From Diphasiastrum complanatum (taxonomy: Eukaryota; Streptophyta; Lycopodiopsida; Lycopodiales; Lycopodiaceae): a DNA stretch of 64,000 nucleotides. A program made the position numbers and the translations under genes. Under the pieces are notes generated by a model. It ran no database searches. It was not told the origin of the DNA and was given only the letters and a program-made list of their open reading frames with translations. Positions 22,422 to 33,257 of the stretch are shown here, piece after piece (the stretch's first letter is position 1; the number at the start of each line of letters is the position of its first letter). The stretch is from NCBI GenBank assembly GCA_029204225.1, contig CM055113.1, positions 20,233,798 through 20,297,797 on the forward strand, in the 5' to 3' direction.

Positions 22422-23076
22422 TGTGAAAAATACAGATCCTAAGTGGATCTAAACTTCAAGATCATTGGCTTGAATGCTTGCACTCCAAACTACATAAGCT
22501 AGAAATTGGCAACACATTCTATGCTACCTAGAATGCAAAGAACTTGATCAAAAAGCATTTATCACAAATGGAAACTTCCATAAACATCAAGTGCGGCCCA
22601 AAATAGCATTATACAGTCCATAATACATCAGCCTATCACTTTTGGAAAGCACCTAAGATCATACACAATAGCTTGAAGACAATACACACAACAATGCTCT
22701 CAATGGAGGAAGAAACAATGACAATGATCTATTGATCTCAATGAAGCATACAAAAGGTTTCTCCAACCTGTTCTCCACGACTTCCCTACTATTTATGGAT
22801 GAGGAAGATGACTCTCTCTCCTCTCTCTAGAAGGTACTTGACCCTAGATATTCCCTATATAGGAAAAATAGCTAAAAATGGCTTATATGACCAAAATACA
22901 TCAAAATGGTCTCATTTTGAAGGGTATGAAGTTTGACACTTCATCATACTGAAAAAATACAGTAAATAAAAACATTGTGGCCTGGTTCACACGTGTGAAA
23001 CTCCAGAACCAAAACTATTTACAATTTTAGCCAATTTAGGCCTCAAACTAGCTAGGAAATGTTGACAATTTTCACA
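22422..23076 (-). repeat. Element 1 3' LTR
   Basis: 655 bp, TG...CA ends. It contains the 14-base palindrome TTCACACGTGTGAA at 22986-22999 in U3, a TATA-like ATAAATAG (complement at 22789-22796) and a CT/GA-rich stretch just upstream of it. It overlaps the last codon and stop of the Gag-Pol frame. Confidence 0.95.
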
Positions 23077-26000
23077 CTCCCTCTTCAACATTGGATGCTA
23101 GTTTCAACATAGTCTTTGAGCACATTCCAAGATTAGATCTATGCATTAAATATAGGTCCTTTCCCAATGGTTTGGTGAAGATATCAGCCACACACTCCTT
23201 TGAAGAGACATGTTGAAGCTCCACCTCTTTGGCAATGACTTGATCTCTCACAAAATGGTGAGCAATCTCAATGTGCTTGCTCCTTGCATGAAAAACAGGA
23301 TTGCTTGCCAAGCTTTGGGCTGAAAGGTTATCACAAAGTATGATTGGAGTCTTCTCTGGTTCCAGCAAGTGAAGATCCAATAACATCCTCTTGATCCAAA
23401 GAATCTCCTTGGTGCATGTTGTTAATGCCTTGTACTCGGCTTCGGTGGAAGATAGAGAGATAGTTGGTTGCTTCTTTGATAGCCATGAGACCACTCCATC
23501 TCCAAGATAGATTGCAAAGGCACTTGTTGACTTCCTATCCATTTGATCACCTGCAAAATCTGAATCTGAAAATCCACAAAGGTTAGGTGTAGTACCTCCA
23601 TACAAGATGCCAAAATCTCTAGATCCCGAGATGTATCTAAGTACTCTCTTTCCTAGCTTCCAATGAGCCTCACTAGGATCTTGCATAAATTGACTTAGTT
23701 TACCAACCACAAAGCTTAGATCAGGTCTTGTGATGGTTAACCATATAAGAGATCCTATTAGCTTTCTATAGAGAGTAATGTCCTTGAAGGATCTTTCATT
23801 ACTTCTTGTAGTTAGCTTTACATTTGATTCCATAGGAGTAGAAACAACTTTACAATCTTCCATATGAAACCTTTTTAGAATAGAGTTAACATACTTTTCT
23901 TGACATATGAATGTAGATTTAGAAGTTCTAATAATCTCTATTCCTAAGATATAATGAAGTTTACCAAGATCTTGAATTTCAAACTCTCTTTTGAGTGCCA
24001 TCTTGATTTCATCTATATCTAGATTGTTACCACCACTTAAGATAATGTCATCAACATAGATCAAAAGTAAAGTGATATCATTTTCATTCAATCTAAAGTA
24101 GAGAGAATGATCATACTCACTCATAACAAAGTTTTGAGAAAGTAAGAAGGAATTGAGCTTAGCATACCAACTCCTTGGTGCTTGCTTTAGCCCATACAAA
24201 CTCTTTTGGAGATAGCACACATGATTAGGCTCATCATGTGAAACATAGCCCTCGGGTTGCTCCATGTAAATATCTTCTTCAAGATCACCATTCAAGAAGG
24301 CATTAGTAACATCCATTTGCCACATATCCCAATCATAAAGAGTTGCAAGAGAGATTAGGATTCGAATAGTTACCATCTTTGCCACGGGTGCAAAGGTCTC
24401 ATCATAGTCAATACCATATTCTTGAGCATACCCCTTTGCCACCAACCTTGCCTTGTACTTGTTGATTGATCCATCTTGATTTGTCTTGATCTTGAAGATC
24501 CACTTACAACCAATTGCCTTCTTGTCCTTTGGAAGCTTTACCAACCTCCATGTGTTGCTTTTGATGAGTGCTTGATGCTCATGATCCATGGCTTGGATCC
24601 ATTCCTTCTTTTGAATTGCTTCACCTACACAAGTTGGTTCATCAAAAGAGGTAAGAAAAGCAAAGATAGAGTTGTCCACCACTTGCTTTCCTTTTTCATC
24701 ATAGGTTAGCCTTGATGGCTTAGCCCTTTGCCTTTGAGTCTTCCTTGAAGTTTGCTTTGGAGTGGCATCTCCATCTTCATCCAAGACATCTTGCACATCA
24801 TGATGATTAGTAGGCACATCAACATCAACATCAACAACATTGGAAACATTCTCTTCATGAAAGATGACATCCCTACTTATGACAACTTTCTTTGTAGAAG
24901 GAATGTACACTTTGTAATCCTTGCTTACTTCACTATAGCCAACAAACACACCCTTCTTTGATGAAGGATCTTCTTTAGTTCTATCATCAAGTGTGATATT
25001 GACAAAACATGTACATCCAAAGATCCTACAATGCTTGACACTCGGCCTTCTACCATAAAGAACCTCATGAGGAGTTTTACCATCCAAGGAAGCACTTGTC
25101 CATCTATTACATAGATAGTTAGCACATGCTAAAGCTTCCCCCCAAAAAGACTTAGCAAGATTAGCATGTAGTCTCATTGCCTTGGCACATTCACAAAGGG
25201 TTCTATTCTTCCTCTCGGCCACTCCATTCTGTTGTGGAGTCCTAGGACTAGACATCTCCCTCTTAATCCCATGTGCTATACAAAAGTCTTTGAACCTATT
25301 TGAGGTGTATTCCCCTCCATTATCAGATCTTAAGCATTTGATCTTTGTATTGAATTGGTTTTCCATTTCATTCTTGAACTTGACAAATGCAGCAAACACT
25401 TCATCCTTACTTTTAAGAAGATAGATCCAAGTATACCTACTAAAGTCATCAATGAAAGTTGCATACATCTTTGCCCCACCATTGCTTGTTGTACTAGAAG
25501 AATGAATATCAGAATGCACAAGTTGAAAAGCTTCTTTAGATCTAGAAGTAGATCTAGAATAAGCAAGTCTATGAGATTTGGACAAGGCACAATGTTCACA
25601 AACACTATTGTTTGCAACAAGACTTTTAGGGAGACCAAGAACAAGCTCTTTCTTTGCCATTACCTCCAAAGATTTGAAGTTGGGATGGCCCAACCTCTTG
25701 TGCCAAACTTCTTGGTTTGTCAATTGCTCCCTAGCCATACATCCTTCATGATTAGAGATCACACATGCATCAAGCTTGAAAAGTTTACCATGCCTCCTAC
25801 CTTGAGCAATCAAGGATCCACATTTACTTATCAAACATGCATCTCCAATGAACTCCACATCAAGTCCTTTGTCAATCATTTGACTTACACTAAGCAAATT
25901 CTTAGTGATTGAAGGAATGTACAAAACATTTTCAAGATTTGCTTTCCTATTTGTTGAAAGGGAAATAGGAATAGTGCCTATGCCTTTGATGTCACATTGA

Positions 26001-27025
26001 CCATCATTTGCAGTGTAGATGATGTTACCTTCTCCCTCATAAGACAATAAGGATGTAAAGTATTCCTTATGTCTTGTCATGTGAGATGAGGCTCCACTAT
26101 CAATCCACCAAGGATCATTATCATCTATGTTGGCTAACAAACTTGAAGTCATAACAAGTGATTCACATGTGTTATGTTCTTCCTCATCTATTGTAAGATT
26201 TCCTTGCCTCTCTCCTTGCTCTCTTTTCTTCTTATAACATTCATTTGCAAAATGACCTTTTATCCCACAATAAAAGCACTTGAACTTTGACTTATTGTTC
26301 TTAGTAGAAGAGGAAGAGGAAGAGTGATCATCATGATCAAAGTTACCACCTTTGGACCATTTCCCTTTGCCTTTACCTTTGCCCTTGAATTTGCCTTTTG
26401 TGAAGAAAGCCTCTTCACCTCCACCTTGCAAGGATGCACCATCAAGCTTTGATTGCAACCTATGTTCTTCAGCCAATAAGATTTCTTGCAAGTCAACCAC
26501 ACTTGGCAAGACTCTTTGAATGGCAAAACTTTGCACAAGGTTAGCATGTTCATTTAGCAAACCATTCAACATAACTTGGACTATTTCACCATCTTTTATG
26601 TTCTCATCAATGCATGCTAAATCATCACTTAGGGACTTAACTCTCAAGATAAATGCATGAGCACTTTCACCCTCTCTTTGCCTACTAGAAAATATTTGTC
26701 TCCTTAGGGTCAATACCCTAGATGTGGACTTTGATTCAAAGAGCTTCTTTAAGGCATTCCATGCCTCACTTGCACTTTGACACTTTCCAACTTCCTTGAG
26801 AAGTTCATTTGTAACATTCATTTTAATGATATGAAGAGCCCTTTTGGCCTTCTTATCAAACCTTTGTTGCTCTTGAAGTGTGAGAGGTCTCTCTTCAATT
26901 TCTGCAACTATGTCCATGAGTTCATTCAACTCAAGTAAGGACTCCATCCTCACTTTCCAAGTAGAGTAGTTTGATGAACTCAACCTTTCACTAGACTCTA
27001 GCATGATCCCACCATTGGAAGCCAT
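23072..27025 (-). CDS. Copia Gag-Pol polyprotein, intact
   Basis: 1317 residues in one frame, the normal size for a plant copia polyprotein. Approximate positions: UBN2-type capsid 60-200; zinc knuckle CFYCGIKGHFANEC about 250-263; protease WWIDSGASSHMT about 305-316; GAG-pre-integrase WHKRLGHPNF about 440; integrase core with HSDIHS (about 500), RSDNGGEY (about 563) and NGVAERKNRT (about 600); RT from KWIFKIK (about 835) with YVDD at about 988; RNase H with STEAEYKAL (about 1190) and ADIFTKPLGK (about 1276). The start MASNGGIMLE is chosen because the relative at 34416 aligns there. No stop or frameshift is present. Confidence 0.96.
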   Translation of the reverse strand: MASNGGIMLESSERLSSSNYSTWKVRMESLLELNELMDIVAEIEERPLTLQEQQRFDKKAKRALHIIKMNVTNELLKEVGKCQSASEAWNALKKLFESKSTSRVLTLRRQIFSSRQREGESAHAFILRVKSLSDDLACIDENIKDGEIVQVMLNGLLNEHANLVQSFAIQRVLPSVVDLQEILLAEEHRLQSKLDGASLQGGGEEAFFTKGKFKGKGKGKGKWSKGGNFDHDDHSSSSSSTKNNKSKFKCFYCGIKGHFANECYKKKREQGERQGNLTIDEEEHNTCESLVMTSSLLANIDDNDPWWIDSGASSHMTRHKEYFTSLLSYEGEGNIIYTANDGQCDIKGIGTIPISLSTNRKANLENVLYIPSITKNLLSVSQMIDKGLDVEFIGDACLISKCGSLIAQGRRHGKLFKLDACVISNHEGCMAREQLTNQEVWHKRLGHPNFKSLEVMAKKELVLGLPKSLVANNSVCEHCALSKSHRLAYSRSTSRSKEAFQLVHSDIHSSSTTSNGGAKMYATFIDDFSRYTWIYLLKSKDEVFAAFVKFKNEMENQFNTKIKCLRSDNGGEYTSNRFKDFCIAHGIKREMSSPRTPQQNGVAERKNRTLCECAKAMRLHANLAKSFWGEALACANYLCNRWTSASLDGKTPHEVLYGRRPSVKHCRIFGCTCFVNITLDDRTKEDPSSKKGVFVGYSEVSKDYKVYIPSTKKVVISRDVIFHEENVSNVVDVDVDVPTNHHDVQDVLDEDGDATPKQTSRKTQRQRAKPSRLTYDEKGKQVVDNSIFAFLTSFDEPTCVGEAIQKKEWIQAMDHEHQALIKSNTWRLVKLPKDKKAIGCKWIFKIKTNQDGSINKYKARLVAKGYAQEYGIDYDETFAPVAKMVTIRILISLATLYDWDMWQMDVTNAFLNGDLEEDIYMEQPEGYVSHDEPNHVCYLQKSLYGLKQAPRSWYAKLNSFLLSQNFVMSEYDHSLYFRLNENDITLLLIYVDDIILSGGNNLDIDEIKMALKREFEIQDLGKLHYILGIEIIRTSKSTFICQEKYVNSILKRFHMEDCKVVSTPMESNVKLTTRSNERSFKDITLYRKLIGSLIWLTITRPDLSFVVGKLSQFMQDPSEAHWKLGKRVLRYISGSRDFGILYGGTTPNLCGFSDSDFAGDQMDRKSTSAFAIYLGDGVVSWLSKKQPTISLSSTEAEYKALTTCTKEILWIKRMLLDLHLLEPEKTPIILCDNLSAQSLASNPVFHARSKHIEIAHHFVRDQVIAKEVELQHVSSKECVADIFTKPLGKDLYLMHRSNLGMCSKTMLKLASNVEEGV
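23077..23086 (-). other. Element 1 polypurine tract
   Basis: GAAGAGGGAG on the minus strand directly precedes the 3' LTR and primes plus-strand DNA. It is inside the coding frame and encodes Glu-Glu-Gly near the Pol C-terminus; the stop codon is completed by the first LTR bases. Confidence 0.85.
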
Positions 27026-27706
27026 GATTCTAATGTTTCTTCAACTTTTAGGTTCTGTCCTAAAGCACTTATCACTCACTTTTCTCTCAACAAATGATAG
27101 ATAAAGAGATCTATGAAGATTTAGGACCCTAAAACACTTCTATCTTGAACCTAGATGGTTTCCAAGCATAGAAAGGAAGATTGAAACACATGCAACACTT
27201 TGCACACACTAAGAATGGATTACAAAATCAAACCAACCTGAACACACTCTTGCTTAAGCTCTCAAACTTTCCAGCAAGTGACCAAATCAAGTTATGGTGT
27301 GAAGAGTTACTTGCATTCTTAGAAAATACCCAAAACTAGGATGCCAAGATTACCTAGTAATGAACAAACTTGATCAACATATGATCAACACACTAAGATA
27401 TTGATTCAACCTGTAAAACCACATGTAAACCACACTTCTAAAAGTTTATAAACTCCAGCAAGTGATAAATACAAGATTTAGAGGTGAATGAATGAGCACA
27501 CTTAGTGAATCACAATACTAGCTTCACTATCTTGTCAAATCTTGGTGTTTAGATGTAGATCTAAGATCACTTCACATGAGAATGTTCCTCAACCTGTTAA
27601 GAACCTAAAAACACACTTGCATAATGGTTAACACCTTCCAGCAAATGCTCCAATCAAATTACATAAGGAGAGTTACTTACATGCTCAACAAAGTACACCA
27701 AAAATT

Positions 27707-28033
27707 ATGCCAAAATTGATGACAATCTTTACAATATGCTCTTCACAATGGAGCTTACAATATGTTCACCCAAAAAAGGGGATCTTTCATCCAAATGGGA
27801 GCTTTGCTCAGCCTTTAGGAGAATTACAACTCACTCAAAAGAGCATTTGTCATCCACTTAAGGAGAAGTTTCATCCACTTAAGGAGAGTGTTCATCCAAG
27901 AATGGAGATTGTCAACAATAGGATTGAAAAGAACATTGTTAGTATTGAATATGCACAAGCCTCACAATCACAAATGATTAGGTGTTATGATCTGATCCAA
28001 AATAGTTTCTTTTCAGCCTCTGATCTTCAATAG
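27707..28033 (+). CDS. Antisense ORF in the element 1 leader
   Basis: An open frame of 108 codons on the strand opposite to Gag-Pol, in the untranslated leader. Its translation is identical to that of 33407-33733 in element 2. It has a repeated His-Pro-Leu-Lys-Glu pattern caused by a 24-base tandem repeat (27846-27896). It may be no more than a by-product of a conserved RNA leader, since the surrounding non-coding leader is about 99% identical too. Confidence 0.3.
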   Translation: MPKLMTIFTICSSQWSLQYVHPKKGIFHPNGSFAQPLGELQLTQKSICHPLKEKFHPLKESVHPRMEIVNNRIEKNIVSIEYAQASQSQMIRCYDLIQNSFFSASDLQ

Positions 28034-28182
28034 ACCTGAAATATGCTTTTGATCCACAAGTTCAACTCACAAAACAAAGGTTAGTAAGATTTGATCAACA
28101 AAGCAATGCAAAATCATGCTAGAACTTGATCAAACATCCAAATATCACCAAAAATGGAATACTTACTGTAAATAGAAGCCAA

Positions 28183-28197
28183 CCAGCTCTGATACCA
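28183..28197 (-). other. Element 1 primer-binding site
   Basis: The minus strand reads TGGTATCAGAGCTGG immediately after the 5' LTR. The first 12 bases match the 3' end complement of initiator-Met tRNA, the standard copia primer. Confidence 0.9.
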
Positions 28198-28852
28198 TGT
28201 GAAAAATACAGATCCTAAGTGGATCTAAACTCCAAGATCATTGGCTTGAATGCTTGCACTCCAAACTACATAAGCTAGGAATTGGCAACACATTCTATGC
28301 TACCTAGAATGCAAAGAACTTGATCAAAAGGCATTTATCACAAATGGAAACTTCCATAAACATCAAGTGCGGCCCAAAATAGCATTATACAGTCCATAAT
28401 ACATCAGCCTATCACTTTTGGAAAGCACCTAAGATCATACACAATAGCTTGAAGACAATACACACAACAATGCTCTCAATGGAGGAAGAAACAATGACAA
28501 TGATCTATTGATCTCAATGAAGCATACAAAAGGTTTCTCCAACCTGTTCTCCACGACTTCCCTACTATTTATGGATGAGGAAGATGACTCTCTCTCCTCT
28601 CTCTAGAAGGTACTTGACCCTAGATATTCCCTATATAGGAAAAATAGCTAAAAATGGCTTATATGACCAAAATACATCAAAATGGTCTCATTTTGAAGGG
28701 TATGAAGTTTGACACTTCATCATACTGAAAAAATACAGTAAATAAAAACATTGTGGCCTGGTTCACACGTGTGAAACTCCAGAACCAAAACTATTTACAA
28801 TTTTAGCCAATTTAGGCCTCAAACTAGCTAGGAAATGTTGACAATTTTCACA
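28198..28852 (-). repeat. Element 1 5' LTR
   Basis: 655 bp and nearly identical to the 3' LTR, with the differences near 28231, 28279 and 28329. It carries the same TTCACACGTGTGAA palindrome (28762-28775) and TATA-like sequence (28567-28572, complement). It drives transcription towards lower coordinates. Confidence 0.95.
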
Positions 28853-29465
28853 TGGAACATCGTGCGAAGAGTTGTTTGAAACCAAGGGGATTGTTATCAC
28901 CAAGAAAAGAAAATAGTATCGTCCGACGTTAGAAGAGGAATTGAAGTATGCCAAACATTTTTGGAACGTAAGTGAATGCAATGGCCTCTTTGAACAGGAC
29001 ACCGCTTACAAAAAGGTATTTTTTGATGGTGATGTTTATGCCCTAGGACAACATGTTGTTGTTCGAATGGATGGTTTGAATGTGAATGTTGGCGTTGGAC
29101 ATTGGAAAGCACAAATAAAGTCTTTTTTTTTCATGCAACACCATGGAAAGATTATGATCTTCTTTGGCGCTGAGTACTATCGACAACATATCCAAGAAGA
29201 AGGAGGTGAATAAGGCTTAAAAATTGATTTTGTAACGGGAATGAGCATTTTGGACAAGGCACACCTTCCTTACAACTGGGATTGTGTGAGGCCAATCACA
29301 TCATTGCTACACAACTTTATTCCCCTCCCGCATAGATCTCATATTGTTGCTTACGAGACCAGAGATTTAAGTGTCTGAAAACGGCTGCTAGAGCTCGGTT
29401 ATCCAGGATGTATCCCTCCTTGGTTTGAGGAGAATGATATTGTATTGGTGCAACACTCTTAAAGG
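28853..29465 (+). pseudogene. Decayed protein-coding stretch, unidentified
   Basis: One reading frame can be followed for about 200 codons with only three stops. It contains TLEEELKYAKHFWNVSECNG, VYALGQHVVVRMDG, GHWKAQIKSFF, then after a stop FVTGMSILDKAHLPYNWDC and LLELGYPGCIPPWFEE. The middle part vaguely resembles a small beta-barrel such as a BAH domain. It is not one I can name. The left end is cut by element 1. Confidence 0.35.
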
Positions 29466-32400
29466 AACAAACATCCTGGGGTTATACACAACATTGACAC
29501 TTCCACAAAAGCAATCTGTGTAAATTGGTTAAAAAAAACATGACCCAGCACTTGGAGAGTTGAATCTAAAAATACAGAATATGTGTCTTGGGACTAGTGC
29601 ATTACTCTTTTGGAGCAATGACATGCAATTAAATATAAAACCGTCCAGAAAAGTGCAAGCTCAAAATGAATACCTGTGATGTGGTATAGCGAACAATAAA
29701 AAAAGTTTTTTCGCTTTTATTTGATATTGATTTTGAAGAATTTCCTTTGAGCACTGTTGAGCAAATGTCCATGATTCGTCAGTTATATGATATTGTGGTC
29801 ATTTTTAAAGTTCAATACAAATTTGTTAATTATCCTTGATTCCTTTGTGGTAGTCTTGTAATTGGTGTGGATAATGCATATAACATTATGTATAATCCCA
29901 ATAAGTGAGATGACTTCACAATTGAAATGTGTCCAACATCTTTGTCCAAGTAAGATTAGTTGTTCAATTGATGATAACATTTGTTATTTGCACATGTAAC
30001 ATGATAACAATGCATAATAGTTAATTATTTACAACATGTTTTTTGGTTATTCAAGTTACTTGCAATTAGGTTCTTTCTTCTGTAACGTCGGCCTGTGTTT
30101 GTATTTTGTGGACCACACTAATGCATTTATTGTTATTTCAGTTAAATGACTTGGCAGAGGTTGATCAACCTACCTCATTGATGCAGTTTTTTCATTATGA
30201 GGTATGCAGAAATGTTTCGGATTGTTTCGTATTCACTAAGTCTAATATGTCGAATGAGCAATATCAATCTTGTAGGCCTTTTGCTGTTTTTGTAGGTCAT
30301 GTTTCATACATGACTTTGTTGGATGGGACGTCTGACAACGAGGCCCTCGACACTGAAAAAGTGCAGTTGCAGGTCATGTTACCAATGGGAAGATAATCAC
30401 ATCTAACTTGCTTAATTCACAGATAAATTATACAATTGTTATAAATCATTTTTTTGTCTTTTTTTTTTTTCAGGACAATGAGATGTCATGTACAAAGTTA
30501 GAATCGACATCATGCAAGATAACTCACAGTACTAGAAAATGGAAGGTATACAAAGAACGTGATGTTAACTGCAGAAAATTACTTTTTATTTTCTTGCTAT
30601 TGATCAAATCCATTATATTGCCTCGTAGATGACACCAAAGTATTTGGAGAGTTTGCAAAACAATCAATGCAACAAAAGAGAAGTCAATGGAGCTCTCAAA
30701 GAAAAAATAATGAAGGTAATTAGTCTTTTGTCCCAATATTGATTGGATTTGCCTATCTTTTGCATGCGGCTAGTATAATTCATGTGTTTTACAGAAATCA
30801 CATGTATATTTTACTATTTTTACGAGAATTTCATTATGTTTTGGTTGTGTTTTATTCTTTTTAAAATGTGTTTGAAATCTTAAGTATTCATAGCTACACC
30901 ATTATGTTTTTGATTTTCGACGCACGCTTCAATTTGACATTCTGAAACTTGTTTGAACAGTTGCAACCCCAAACTGTAAATCAGAAAGAAAGCAGATAAT
31001 AATACTCAAATGTAGGTTTTGTCTTATGTTTATTACAGGTGGCTGACTTAGAAAATTTGACAGAAGAATATGGAAAAATGATTTTAATGAAGTATTTTTT
31101 GATCCCCACTTTGGATGAATTATATAAAGATATCAAAGTATACCACTCTGCATTATCTAGAACTACTAGGTCTAGATTTCTATTTGCAAAAGTTTTGGCA
31201 GTGATCACTTTGTTATGAATATGATAACAAATTTGGCAAAATTTTTGATTTGAGAGAACAGAATTTCGATCCGAAATTACTCTCCTGGGAGGTTGAATGT
31301 AGAGGATATAGACATTTTGTGATGTAATCCAGCTTGTCGTTAGACCTATTTTGTGAGGGTTCTTCATACTTGAGTAGTTCATAAGATTTGTCGTAGTCTT
31401 TTTGTACCTTACTCTTTTTTTTTATTGCTTGTAAAGATACAAATCTGGAGGTGAATTAAGCCCTCCATCCCTATCTATTGAGAGATTGATCATTAGTATT
31501 TGGCACTATTTTATTTTTTACTAAAAATATATGTTTTAATATTGAATTTTTCAATGCTTTAGATTATATTATATCCTTCATACTCATCTAGAATAATGAC
31601 CGTCTATAGTGTTGTTGAGAAGTGGAATATTTGGTTTAGCTTAAATTTTCTCAATAAAATAGACAACATTATATCCTCTGTATTTGAGACAAATGCTGAC
31701 TTCTGACGTCATAAAAGCTTGTCTCTTCTGTTGATGGTGGATGAGTGGTTGATCAGCACAGGTGCGCATTATAGTGTGTTGCTGCTGGTAGCTTTACTAG
31801 GTAAGAGTCTGCTAGTTCTCAGAATGCTTTGGTCGAAGTGAACGATGTTACCGCCATTTCCGAAAACAATCAACACCTACGCATGGTCAAGACTCAGCAA
31901 GTATCTGATCCTTGAGGTTTCTTTGTCCTTGTTATGCTCAAAAAATTGGCAGGTGAGTCATATTCAATAAAGCTGAAATGAAATTTCTTACAATAAACTC
32001 TTCAATAACATTTTGGATCTCAATTTTAGTTTTGCTACTTATTGTACAGATCTTTGCTGTTTTTTCGGGCAATATTGAAACAATCTAGACCTGACATTAT
32101 TAGCTCATTGCTCAAAGATTCAAAAGGCCCAGCCCAATGTTTGGTTCCTATACCATTTTAATAAAGCAATCAATGCAAATGATCGCATATCAGCAAGGAG
32201 GGAGGGATCTCAATCCATAACTTTATTTGTTCAGTTAGTTGTAATTATTGATGTATTTAGATTTCTATTCCAATCATAGATAGTTTAATATTGCTTTCTT
32301 ATTAGAATCCCGGAACAAAGCTAGTGAGATGATCCTAATTGTGGCTGGTGATAATTTTCAGGTATGTGCACAGACAAGAACATTGACATAGGTCAAAGGC

Positions 32401-32595
32401 CTGATAACTCGAGATCTGGCATACTGCAATACATTGTTTAGATAATCAACATCTGCCTATATGATTGTGCTCCTTCTGGCATCCATTTGTCTTGTGGACG
32501 GTTTGCTTCAGCTCTACTAGTCAATCCGGCTGTTTTCATATGAAGCATACGATGACTGCCTTGTAAACAATGGTGAACTACTTAATAGTGGTAAA
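29466..32595. other. Spacer between the two copia elements, no clear gene
   Basis: AT-rich sequence with short open stretches only, for example 30106-30396 (plus). That stretch could be an exon of the decayed gene to its left, since it lies between pyrimidine-rich TTTCAG-like and GT sites, but no consistent gene model emerges. The target site of element 2 (GTAAA) is at its right end. Confidence 0.4.
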
Positions 32596-33242
32596 TGTGA
32601 AAATTGTCAACATTTCCTTGTCTAGTTTTAGGCCAAAATTGCTAAAAATGGCACATAGTTTAGGATCTGACTTTTCACACGTGTGAAACAGGTCTAGATA
32701 TTTTTAGTAAGTGTATTTTTTCAGTATGAATAAGTGTCAAACTTCAAGACCTTCGAAATGAGTCCATTTTCATGTATTTTGGACATATATGCCAATTTTA
32801 CCTATATAGGGCATATTTTAGGTAAGGAGGGTCTAGAGAGAGGAGAGAGAGTCATCTCTCTCAGCTATATATAGCAGGTAGGCCGTGGAGAAACAGGTTG
32901 GAGCAGATCCATTGTATTCATTTGCTTAATGAGAGATTTTTCTATTGGGTTCTCCTTCCATTGTTGGCATTGTGTAGTGATTGAGTTCAAGCTTTGTGTG
33001 TATGATCTTAGGTGCTTTCCAAAAGTGGTAGGCTGATGTATTATGGACTGTATAATGCTATTTTGGGCCGCACTTGATGTTTATGGAAGTTTCCATTTGT
33101 GATAAATGCTTTTTGATCAAGTTCTTTGCATTCTAGGTAGCATAGAATGTGTTGCCAATTCCTAGCTTATGTAGTTTGGAGTGCAAGCATTCAAGCCAAT
33201 GATCTTGGAGTTTAGATCCACTTAGGATCTGTATTTTTCACA
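32596..33242 (+). repeat. Element 2 5' LTR
   Basis: 647 bp, TGTGAAAA...TTTTCACA. U3 carries the 16-base palindrome TTTCACACGTGTGAAA at 32673-32688, a GA-rich stretch and a strong TATA box TATATATA at 32866-32873. From about 32997 on it is nearly identical to the R/U5 of element 1, while U3 is only roughly 80% alike. Confidence 0.95.
32866..32873 (+). promoter_or_regulatory. TATA box in element 2 LTR
   Basis: TATATATA preceded by a GA/CT-rich tract. Transcription would start around 32895-32905, near the GTGGAGAAACAGGTTGGAG segment shared with element 1. Confidence 0.6.
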
Positions 33243-33257
33243 TGGTATCAGAGCTGG
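33243..33257 (+). other. Element 2 primer-binding site
   Basis: TGGTATCAGAGCTGG directly after the 5' LTR, identical to the element 1 site and complementary to initiator-Met tRNA. Confidence 0.9.

Larger units (their letters stand above)
22422..28852 (-). mobile_element. Full-length Ty1/copia element (element 1), probably recently active
   Basis: Two 655 bp LTRs (22422-23076 and 28198-28852), beginning TGTGAAAA and ending TTTTCACA. They differ at about three positions by eye. An initiator-Met PBS and a polypurine tract are in the right places, and a single uninterrupted 1317-codon Gag-Pol frame lies between. All parts needed for autonomous transposition are present. The flanks (TGTTT before, TGGAA after) do not form a target duplication, so the copy may have been altered by recombination after insertion. 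Confidence 0.95.

Noticed and set aside
25355-25912. 185-codon plus-strand ORF inside element 1
   Set aside because: It lies opposite the conserved integrase-coding region and is a shadow of it; not present as a frame in relatives.
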